Assembly (NCBI GenBank): GCA_039654915.1
Contig: CM077600.1
Span: 34,605,992 to 34,669,991 of the forward strand
DNA: 64,000 bases
Direction: 5' to 3'
DNA from: Aquilaria yunnanensis
Taxonomy: Eukaryota; Streptophyta; Magnoliopsida; Malvales; Thymelaeaceae
Shown piece after piece: positions 23,225-32,130 of the stretch. The notes under the pieces are model-generated. The model did no database searches and had not been told where the DNA came from. It worked only from the letters and a program-made list of their open reading frames with translations. Position 1 is the stretch's first letter; the number at the start of each line of letters is the position of its first letter. Made by a program: the position numbers and the translations under genes.

Positions 23225-26200
23225 ATGGAGGAAATTAATTTGAAAATATACTATGGTGGTAAAATGTTGAGACAACCATTTGTGACCTATGTTGGTCATA
23301 AGGTCTATGAAAAAAAAAATGATATAGACCTAGTGACATATTGGGTGTTTGAGGACATATTAAAAGAACTTGGTTACACTTCTAGTGATGTGAAAAAAAT
23401 ATACTACAGAGTCCCTGGAAAGCCTCTTGATACAGGATTAAAAGCGTTATTCAATGATGCAAGTACGATGGACATGGTTGGTTGTGTTCTTTTGGGTGGA
23501 GAAGTGGAGATTTACGTGGAGCATATGAATGTCTTGGGCAGCAATGACATTTCGCATGAGGGAGCTAATATATTCATAAATGAGCCACATGGAGAATGCA
23601 TCATTAAGGCAACTGACAAAGAGCAATTGTTTGAGAGAGAATTCGGGTTTGACACAGGCAATAAAGGAAAAGCAAAGTCATTACTTTGTGAAGATAGCAG
23701 TGAAAGTAAAGAAGACTCAGGGTCCAGTAATGATGATTCAGAGAACGATGAAGAGGACTTGAGAGAGGAGTATGATCGGGAGGTCAATAATATTGAGGAT
23801 ACAATATTAAGTGGTGAAGATGAGGAAATAGAGGATGCAATTCGCAAAGTGAAGGAATTTTGCAACCCTTTTTCATTCATAAATACTGCTGGTTGCGCAG
23901 TGAATCCATGTGAAGATGCTGATATCATAGAAAGAGAGGGAAGAGATAGTCTATACAGAAGGGACCGTGTCAGCAGTGGAGGAGATGATTCGATAGTTGA
24001 TTTAGACAACTCAGATGTTGGAAGCTTCAGTTCAGGCAGCGATGACGATGGGAGTAGGATTTTATCAAGGAGGCAAATTAAATTTCCCAGGTATGATGAA
24101 AAGGCAAAAGAAGTTAAATTCTTTATTGGCATGAGCTTCACTGATAGTAAACAGTGTAGAAGGGCATTAAAGAAGTACAGTATAACTGAAAGACGTGACT
24201 ATGAGTATGTAAAGAATGAAGCTGGGAGAATAAGGGCAAAGTGTAAGGTAAAAAATTGTCCATGGTTATTTTTTGCGTCTCTTGAGAAATTTGAAAATAA
24301 GGAGTACTTTGTGATAAAAAAATATATTGATATGCATGAGTGTCATAGGGTGTTCAAGGTGTCAAGGGCAAATTGTCCATGGATTGCAAAGACATTTGAG
24401 TCTTTAATTGCTGGTCATCCTAGTTTGAAAACCACTTTTATTCAAGAAATGGTTAGAGAGCAATTCCATCTTGATGTCACACGAAATCAATGCAAAAGAG
24501 CAAAAAAAAAAGTAAGACACATGCTGGAGAGAGATGTAGGTCATGAGTATGCAAAACTTCATGACTATGGAAAAGCATTAGTGGCTGCAAATCCTAGTAG
24601 TCATGTTGATATCGAGGTGGATCATAGAGGGCCCGGTTGTCCTCCATTTTTCAAACGAATGTATGTTTGTTTTGCTGCATTGAGGAAAGGTTTTCTGGAA
24701 TGTTGCAGGAAATTTTTGGGGTTGGATGGATGCTTTCTAAAAGGCATGGTGAAAGGCCAAATTCTTACTGCAGTAGGGAAAGATTCAAATAACCAGATGT
24801 TTCCCTTAGCATGGGCTGTTGTGGAGGTTGAGTCTGCTAGCTCATGGGAATGGTTCTTAGAGCATTTGAGGGTTGATATACAAAGTATAGATGGCAAAGG
24901 ATGGTGCTTCATGTCGGACCAACAAAAAGTAAGTTTTTTTTTGTTTATTAACAAAGTTTAATTCTAACATTTTGTTTGTTGTTTACAGTTCTTACCTTAC
25001 AATGTATGTTTGGAATGGTAGGGTCTTATAAAAGCAGTTGCGACAATTTTTCCAAGGGCTGAGCACAGATTGTGTACTAGGCATATATATAGCAATTGGT
25101 ATCCCAAATACAGAGATGAGGCACTGAAACAAGCTTTTTATAAGGTGGCCAAGGCATCGAACGAGCATTCTCTGCTGAAGAGGCTGGATGAGTTAGAGAA
25201 ATTGAAGCCTGGTGCTAAAGAAGCTGTAATGCGTGTCAACACCAGAAAATGGTGCAGAGCATACTACTCACCAGCCATCAAGTGTGAATCAGTAGACAAT
25301 AACAGTTGTGAAGCTTTCAATTTTATACTAGTTGGATCAAGGAGCAAACCTATTATCTCTATGCTTGAAGAGATGAGAGAATTTGTGATGGAGAGAACAA
25401 TACAAAGAAGAAGGGTTGCTGAGAGATGGCAAGAAGATTATGGTGATAAAATCATGCAAATTCTACATGAAAGTATAGCCGAGAGTTACAAGTGGAAGGT
25501 TAAATGGAATGGGGAGGATGGATATGAGGTTAGGTTTGCTATGACACAGTATGTTGTTCAGTTAGATGCAAAATTTTGCAACTGTAATAGCTGGTCATTG
25601 TTTGGTATACCATGTCCACATGCCATTAGGGCAATCTTGTATAAAGGGGGTGATCCAAAGGATTATATAGACAAGGCTTATAAGAAGGAGATGTTTATCA
25701 AGGCATATGGATATGCAGTAGGTCCTATACCGAGTGAAGAATTTTGGGAAGATAGTGGACTCGGTCCAATATTGCCTCCTCTTGATAGGCCAATGCCAGG
25801 TAGACCACAAAAAAAAAGAAAGAAATCTAGAAATGAGCCTGTAAAGGGTAAGTTCAAACTTTCCCGACATGGGAGAGTAATGCATTGTTCGATATGCAAG
25901 GATGCCAGCCATACCATCAGATCATGCCCATTGAAGGTTTTCTAATTTCATACTTAATAACCTATGAAACAAGCCAACAGTTTTTCATGTTAAGTTCTGA
26001 TTATCTTGTTCTTTGTTTCAGAAAACTAGAAATGTCAACTGCCCTCCATCTTCGACTGATACACAAAGGCGGAGCACACAAGGTAGTTCAATATTGCATG
26101 GAAGGGCCAACAAACACGTAACAGGTTCTTCCTTCAAGAGGGGTTCTGCTTTGACTTCCTATTCTACTCCTTCGACATCACAGTGTTCCACACCAAAAAG

Positions 26201-26414
26201 GCATCAATTTCATGGACTTGGAGTATATCAAAACCCTTATAGCTCAACCATTATCCTAAATGTATGTTTTAACTTGTAAATTAATTGTATGTATTAGTTT
26301 TATAATACTTGCTTATTGGTTTAATGAGTTTGGTTTGTTGCCCATTTCTCACAGCCTGGTTTGCAAGATGAAACGGTCTTCGAAGGAGGGAGAGTATTCA
26401 TGCCTACTGATTAA
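23225..26414 (+). CDS. mudrA: MURA-type MULE transposase, four coding exons, intact
   Basis: Catalyses cut-and-paste transposition of the surrounding element. Exons 23225-24928, 25022-25936, 26022-26261 and 26355-26414 join in frame, all junctions phase 0, to 972 residues. The start is the ATG after acceptor GTGCAG; an upstream in-frame Met lies in the intron. Domains: plant PB1-like N-terminus (about 1-105), acidic Ser/Asp/Glu-rich linker (about 150-300), MuDR N-terminal DNA-binding region (MSFTDSKQCRRALKKY.., CKVKNCPWLFFAS, about 305-390), and a MULE RNase H-like core with D501 (LDGCFLKG), D565 (SDQQKGL) and probable catalytic E665 (SCEAFN). Then come a SWIM zinc finger C754-x-C756..C766-P-H768, a CX2CX4HX4C zinc knuckle (C857, C860, H865, C870) and a Ser/Thr-rich tail. 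D565 is separated from the following GL by the first intron. No frameshift or stop was seen. The last small exon is the least secure. Confidence 0.92.
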
Positions 26415-27981
26415 CTTAAACCAGTCAAGTGGCCCAGTTGAAGTCTTTAACTCTTTTGACATCAGCCATTTATGTTGCTGAAGAAATACTAAGGGTCCAT
26501 GTTATATTATCTAGAACTCCTAAATCAGTTCTATTCTGATTTTTTTATGTTTCTGCCATCAGACTTTGTTATCAGACTTTGAATATGTTTGAGAGTTGCA
26601 TTCACTTTTGTACCACCGACCCATGAGTTTGTTTATGTGAACATGGAAGTTCTTCCAGTGGTTTCATGATTGTTAGGAATTGTGTTTTGCTTGGCCTGAT
26701 TTTTTTGTTCTCAGCATTCACTTGTGTTCTACATTTCCTTGTTTCAACTGGAATTGAGCAGGAGTAGGACAATTGCCCAGTTCATATGTTGCATCTCTTT
26801 CTGGTTATACCTTTGTGTTTTACTAGATTACATATTTATTAGTGTGTGAAAACCTTTCAGCATGTGATTTGGTTGCCAGTAGAAAAAGCGGATGGTTACA
26901 TTGTTTTCCCAAATGATGCTTCTGCTCAAACACTCTTCTCTGACTGCCTTGTGCTTGAAGATTTGGTTTTGGTGAATTGTGTTGTGAGAAATATTAGCAA
27001 GTTCAATATATTTAGTCATACACTCAAGAGATTGACAATCAGAGACACATGGATTTCATGCTTGGGATTTGTAATGTCAAGTTGCTTAGTCTAGCTGACT
27101 TTTCTAAGCAGGTAAGTTTCCTAATTTAATGTCAGTGTTGCCTATCTGAATTTCGTGCTGCATTATTTAATATGTCCTACCCTTTTAAACCATGAACTTC
27201 TGTTGTATAGAACTGCTTATCAACTCTTCTCATTGCTTCAGTTTTACCTTTCTAGGTTCAATGATGTCGTATGTGTTATAAGTTTGCTGAATCGCGTAGT
27301 TACTTGTATCAGTAGGAGTTTGTTACCTAGTGTTTGCAGTTTCTTATAAGTATTAATGAGGTATAATCAATTCTGTTTGCAGTTTGTTACTTACTGATGA
27401 TGCTGTAATTGTTATGATTTTAGCTTCTTAGCAATGCTCAGAAAGCCATTCCTATGTTAACAGGTGTTACCCCACCTGGTCTCGACATAAAGCAATGCAA
27501 TTCTGCTCATTTTCATGCCTCAAGACAATCAACATCATTAATTTTGCATGTACTAGCTTCTGATACATTTTGGATGTATTTATCTGGTTCACAACTCTCC
27601 CACTTCTGAAATAAGAACACATCTGCTGTTCTTTTTCAAATGAGCCTGTAAATGCACATTTTCAAACAGAAAATAGCTCCAGGAACATGGCCACTTTTGC
27701 TCCAACAAAATGCTCTATTCACTGCACATCTCAAGCGTATACACAAACTCATTGTGAACACAAATTGAACAACAAAAAGCCACAGATTCAGCCAGACATA
27801 AACAAGCAGAAATTTGCCAACAAAATCTTCAACCAACATCACCATTTTCTCATTACTTAACTGCATAAAAGATTCAGTACATGGACCTTTTACACTTGCC
27901 ATTCAATTCAGCATTTCCTAGCAAACAAAACGCGCAAATTGACAACAAATTTCCTTCACCATCCAACTATCCTACCTACTT
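26415..27981. other. Region between the two convergent MULE genes, with captured gene fragment
   Basis: Contains the probable 3' UTRs of both genes and the F-box/LRR-like fragment described separately. Further short pieces (near 27425-27480) may belong to the same captured gene, preceded by an acceptor-like TTTTAG at 27423. No long frame is present. Confidence 0.5.
26846..27113 (+). pseudogene. Captured F-box/FBD/LRR-type gene fragment inside the MULE
   Basis: The frame reads PVEKADGYIVFPNDASAQ, then TLFSDCLVLEDLVLVNCVV and FNIFSHTLKRLTIRDT. This matches the leucine-rich repeats of plant F-box/FBD/LRR proteins (FSxCPVLEDLxLxxC..SxxLKxLxI). A one-base shift near 27045 moves the likeness to a second frame, reading MLGICNVKLLSLADFSKQ. 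This ends exactly at a GTAAGT donor at about 27114, so an original exon-intron boundary seems preserved. It lacks the F-box domain and start codon and is not expected to code by itself. Capture by the MULE is inference from position. Confidence 0.7.
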
Positions 27982-28556
27982 CTAATGCCAACAAAACATG
28001 GCTGCAATACATGCAACAACCACACAAAAACAACAGCTGCCAATCACATATACTTTTACTTCAGAAATCTTCTCCTGGATGCTCTCTAATTTATGCAGTA
28101 CCAACACTGCAACTTCAGGCTTTTCACAACCCCGCCCCGTCGCACATAACAGTTCTGCCACTTGTACCTTTAAACCTCTGATTTCATCTTCCAATCCTTT
28201 CTCCTTCTTCTGAAAGTTAGTGATCACCTCCTTCGCACGGTCAGAAAATTCATCATCCATCCAAGCGAAGAATCTACAGTCTTTTGATGTCTGCAAAGAG
28301 CACAAAAATAACCATTAAAATTCTAACCTACTTAGCCTACCAAATCTGACCATTGTTCCCTCACTTGTTTCGCAATTTCCCCTCTATTACATCCTCTACT
28401 TACCCCATAATAACGACATCGGTAGAATCTTCGCATGAAATTTTCCCCTTCCCGACGTGTTGTGCCCCAAGTAGCTCGAACACCATGCTTGCAATCCGGG
28501 ACTTCTGATGCAACAGACCTTGCTTCCGATGACGCGGATGAGTATTGCGATGCCAT
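27982..28556 (-). CDS. GRF-zinc-finger, coiled-coil, transmembrane protein; second gene of the MULE
   Basis: Exon 1 (28556-28404) and exon 2 (28290-27982) join across a 113-bp intron with GTAAGT donor and TTTGCAG acceptor, phase 0, giving 153 residues. The GRF finger spans about residues 21-60: C22-K-H24, RRFYRC (C47) and DCRFFAW (C55). It is split by the intron exactly between RYYG and TSKDC. A charged helical stretch follows (about 63-120: RAKEVITNFQKKEKGLEDEI..), then a hydrophobic, cysteine-rich C-terminal segment (about 130-151, IGSCCFCVVVACIAAMF) likely to anchor in a membrane. The start is the first in-frame ATG. The gene begins about 100 bp inside the right TIR and runs toward the transposase, the position of mudrB in maize MuDR. 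Its role is unknown: GRF fingers bind nucleic acid in other proteins, and the membrane tail is unexplained. Confidence 0.82.
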
Positions 28557-28658
28557 CGCATGATAATCAGTTGCCGGAATCAAAGATGGAATTGCGTTCG
28601 AACGTACTTCTCTCCTTCAATTTAGGGTTCACAATCACCCTGTATTCCTAATTTTATA

Positions 28659-28860
28659 GTTACTCTCGCGCCATAGCTCTGGCTCTCTGACGGACATGAA
28701 CGCCGTTTGCTTCGAAGCGAACACGTGACGAGCACATGACGCATAAAGGGGTAAAGTATACCAGTTTCGATAGTTTAAGGGGCGAGTTGGTCCGAGTCAT
28801 AGTCTAGGGGGTTAAGTGTCCGGGTGAAACGAGTTCAGGGGCCAAAAATGTCTTTTGGCC
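28659..28860 (-). repeat. Right terminal inverted repeat of the MULE
   Basis: Inverted copy of 22243-22444 with two differences over 202 bp. It lies immediately upstream of the GRF-finger gene and probably supplies its promoter. Confidence 0.95.
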
Positions 28861-28876
28861 TTTCCATAAATATAAA

Positions 28877-29295
28877 TAAACACGAGCTGAGTTGAGGTTG
28901 GGGAGGAAAAGTCCAAAAAAGGGGTTTGACAGGAGGAAGACGTGTTGAACAAACTTTCGTAGCGAGACAGATGAACAGTACAGGTGGTCCCGCTCACCAC
29001 CATGTACGCGCCACGTGTTTGACAAGATCCCGGGCCACTAACGTCGAGCGCGAACGGCGCTGGATGGTTTGGTTGTCGTGGCGTTAGGTAGCAACTAGTT
29101 GGCCCCGCAAAAGGCGACAACCCCGGATCTCCGTGACGGTGACCCTCAAAGAAAGGAGGAAGCACGTGTCAGCGTGGATGGATCATAAGTCGCCGCGACG
29201 GCTCCATGTGGAGGGCCGAGGATGCTTTGGTTTGGGTAGGGAGAAATAGGGACACGTCATGCCTTCCCCTTCCCCTTAAATTCTTGGCTCGTGCC
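28877..29295 (+). promoter_or_regulatory. GC-rich, ACGT-box-rich promoter-like region
   Basis: In contrast to the AT-rich surroundings this tract is GC-rich. It carries several ACGT cores resembling ABRE/G-box elements: CCACGTGTTT at 29021, GCACGTGTCAG at 29163, ACACGTCATG at 29252 and GACGTGTTG at 28938. A pyrimidine tract (CCTTCCCCTTCCCCTT) lies just before an ATG at 29296. It may be the promoter of a host gene whose body has been lost or displaced. Which gene is unknown. Confidence 0.4.
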
Positions 29296-29362
29296 ATGGC
29301 CCTTGTCTTCTTTTCTGTTCTCCTCCCAGCCAGCCATCGAGCATCTATTTCTAAAGACAACG
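29296..29362 (+). CDS. Possible orphan first exon with signal-peptide-like start
   Basis: ATG at 29296 opens MALVFFSVLLPASHRASI, a short hydrophobic, signal-peptide-like stretch. It is followed by a GTAATC donor-like site at 29363. Downstream DNA becomes AT-rich and then enters a Stowaway-like element, with no second exon visible. It could be a truncated gene remnant. Evidence is position after a promoter-like region and composition only. Confidence 0.25.
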
Positions 29363-29484
29363 GTAATCCCAAATTAATATATTCCACAACTACAATTACA
29401 ATTAAAACGAAAATAAATATAATGTTAAACATAGATAATATTATCTTAATTATAAATAACATGTATAATAAAATTAGACAAATA

Positions 29485-30300
29485 CTCCCTACATCCATCC
29501 TATATTCTTTACATCGTATTTCTTTTTTAATTGTCCTAAATTTTTTGCACGGTTTCCTTTTTTAGTAAATTTTCCTAAACAACTTTACAATTATACCCTC
29601 TCTTCATCTATTATTCTTTTGTTCGTTTTGAACATCTTTGTTTCTCTGATCCCTTGTTGGCCACCACTGGCATGATCAAGACAGCCAATTAAGGCAGCGA
29701 GCGGCGGGGCAAGGAGATCAGGGCAACGAAATATGGATACATTGGAAGTGAGAGGCGATAAGGCAATGGGGGTGACAATGTGACAAGGCGACGACATCAA
29801 GGTGCCCAAATCAACGAGATGAGGAGAAGATCAAAGGCGACGATCGATTTGATGAGGGATTAGTATTTCGGTGATGAGGCAATGAGGACAGAAGCGAGAA
29901 GGTCGAAGACCCGTCGAAGGCGAGACTGGAGTGAGAGCTGAAATCGGGGCACGAGGCGATTGAAGTAAGCATGAGATCGACACTATTGGGAAGGAGATGA
30001 AGTCGATGATCGTCGCGATTTAGGATCTGCAAGCGGTGGCGTTGAGGACGAAAGTGGGGAGGCGATGAGGACAAACGTAAGGAGATCGACAACGGAAATC
30101 GACACTTCAGTGAAAGTAATTGATGCGTCAGGGGACTAAAATCTACATGACGGCAAATGAACGGTGGTTATCAGGCAGGGTATGGGGCAACAAATTATCT
30201 GGCGTTGTAAGAGGGCAAAATTGTCCAAAACATGCAAAATGTTACTCACCTAAAAAACCGTGCAAAGTCACATGGTGCGGTTAATGTGGGACAGAGGGAG
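29485..30300. mobile_element. Long Stowaway-like element with purine-rich core
   Basis: Starts CTCCCTACATCCATCC after TA and ends with inverted CTCCCTCTGTCCCACA before TA (30301-30302). The subterminal block TTTACAATTATACCCTCTC is shared with the 6.75-kb copy. The core (29640-30180) is GAT/GAG/GACG-rich on the + strand, like the others. No transposase; open frames are compositional. Confidence 0.7.
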
Positions 30301-30339
30301 TAGTATATCTATGATTAAAGTGCACAACAAGCACTATAA

Positions 30340-31420
30340 CTTCTTTTATTAGTTCATGTGCGTTCTTTTATCAGCTATTGTTTTTTATATAAATATTATC
30401 TACTCATTTATGAATTGTTATTTACTCTTTTTTTTGTTTCTATAGGTTTTTAATGATGCTTAGTCATTTTTTATCTTTCCATTATTTTACCATTGAACAA
30501 TATCTGTTCTTTTTATTTTTTTACTAATTATTACATGTTATTTGTCCATCATACATTTATTCTGCATAGTTTAAAAAGAAAATATACTTAGTATAAAAAA
30601 CATGCTCATTATTCTATTTTTTCTAACACTATTGATTCTCATGCTCTTTTATTTAAGTTTTTTTTTTAAGTTTCTATATGTTCTTCTATGCATTTACTTT
30701 TTTATAAATATGTTCTTTTTCATTTCTACATGATTTTTTGTTTTTTTCATTCTCTAGTTTTTATATTTTCTTTTATGAATTGTTGTTTGTTCAATTATAA
30801 ATACATTTTTTTTCTCACATTCCTATATTTTTTCAGTTTTTATATGTTATTTTACGTACTATTTTTTTATTCTTTTATCAGTTTTATCTGTTTTTTATTA
30901 CTTTATATTTAATTTTTATCCGTTTTTTTATTTTATAAAAAAATGAAGAGGTGCAAAGAAAAACCAGAAAAAAAAATTAAAAACTAGGGAAAATGGGAGA
31001 GAAATGATAAAAACTACACAAAAGACAAAAAAAAAATGAAAATAAAAAGCTAGAAGGGGAAAAGGAAAACAAAAGAGTAAAATTAACAGTAGTAGCAAAA
31101 TTTGAAGGACAAAAGAAAAGAAAAATGGAAAAACAAAATTATCTGTAAAAAAAACAAAAGAAACTGAACAAGAAAGAGAGAAAGAAACGCAAAGAGGTGA
31201 AAAAAAAATGAAGGAAGAGCCTGCTGGAATTGGAACCATAACGAATCACATCCCCACCAAAATCCTAGCCACTCCACAAAATTTGAGACACATGTTTAAA
31301 TCCGAGTTAGGTGCAAGCGCACGCAAAACTTTTGTAGTAGACTTAGTAGTAATGTCGAGTTATAACATTAAAGAGGATGGACGTACACCCGGTGAATAGT
31401 TGACAAACTTTTTGTGGTAG
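30340..31420 (-). repeat. SINE-like repeat with tRNA-like head and long T-rich/A-rich tail
   Basis: Read on the minus strand, a tRNA-like head contains an A-box-like TGGCTAGGATTTTGG and a B-box-like GGTTCCAATTCC (near 31225-31280). This is followed by a pyrimidine tract of about 270 bp (TTTTTTTTCACC, TTTCTTTCTC..). An A-rich tract follows, with recurring AATAAAAGAA/GAACATA words (about 30930-30360). The same order occurs at 48.6-49.3 kb. No protein-coding capacity; long frames here are low complexity. Classification as SINE-like is inference. Confidence 0.4.
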
Positions 31421-32130
31421 AAGGGGTATAAGAGTTTTTATATGTTAATATTTTTTTGTCTTGTTGCTAATATGGATATACATGCATGTTTTTTATAAAA
31501 AAAAAAAAAGAAAACCTAAAAAGTAATTTGGAATGGGATGGGTAGATCTTTTATTTGTTCAATATTTTCGTCGTTGCTAACCAGAAGGAAAGCATTGAAG
31601 GCCCAACAGACTTCAACTGACACGAGCTTCAGAGCAAAGGTCACCCCAACAAGTCAACTTCACGTAATGGGCATGGCATATTTCCCTACTGGCCCGCCCC
31701 ATATTCAATATAACGATCTAGCCTATACGTTCAAGCCCAATTCAGTCCGATTTTGGGCCCCTGTTTTTGCTTCTTACTTCACGCTCTCATTCACAAACTA
31801 CCAATATTGAGTAAAAAAAAAAGCGTAAAAAGTTCGTATTTCAAAGAATTATAGTAGTCGGAGGAAATGGAGACCATCTTTCAAAGAGAAAAGGAACAAG
31901 GAAAAACAACAAGAAGAAAGAATAAGAATAGATAAGTAGATTTGTCTCTTTTTAAAAAAAAAAAAGTATAAGTAGATGTGTTATTGAAAGAAGAACTTCA
32001 TATTCCCATTTCGAAACTTTAACATGGGAATGTCATTTTTTATCTCTAAACATCAGGGAAAACTTTTGCAATGCCGATCATGGTTAGTCACACTGTACAC
32101 ACTGAAACTAGCTCGAGTTATGGCCTAAGT
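31421..32130. other. Spacer and probable 3' UTR of the receptor-like kinase gene
   Basis: AT-rich DNA with A-runs at 31497-31511 and 31955-31965. The 90-codon frame at 31538-31810 has no recognisable family. The minus-strand 3' UTR of the neighbouring gene should lie in the right few hundred bases. Confidence 0.35.

Larger units (their letters stand above)
22243..28860 (+). mobile_element. Intact, probably autonomous Mutator-like element (MULE), 6,618 bp
   Basis: Terminal inverted repeats of 202 bp (22243-22444 and 28659-28860) start GGCCAAAAGACATTTTTGGC and differ by only two bases. Flanking 9-bp duplications TTTCCATAA lie at 22234-22242 and 28861-28869. Contents in order: leader with a probable intron, a four-exon MURA-type transposase on + (23225-26414), an F-box/LRR-like gene fragment (about 26846-27115), and a convergent two-exon GRF-finger gene on minus (28556-27982). 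Each gene starts beside a TIR, so TIRs are the likely promoters, as in maize MuDR. The open transposase and near-identical TIRs point to recent transposition. It sits inside another MULE-type MITE. Confidence 0.93.

Noticed and set aside
23512..24141. 209-codon antisense frame over the transposase
   Set aside because: It is the complement of the acidic Ser/Glu-rich coding region, shows no domain and is explained by codon composition of the true gene.
24622..24954. 110-codon antisense frame over the transposase core
   Set aside because: Mirror of the conserved catalytic region; no independent signals.
29169..29565. Frames of 109 and 119 codons on both strands
   Set aside because: They run from the promoter-like patch into AT-rich DNA and a Stowaway end; no conserved content. 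Only the first 67 bases of the + frame were kept as a weak first-exon candidate.
30688..31277. Phe/Tyr-rich frames of 64-103 codons
   Set aside because: Products of T-rich low-complexity tracts in the SINE-like tail.
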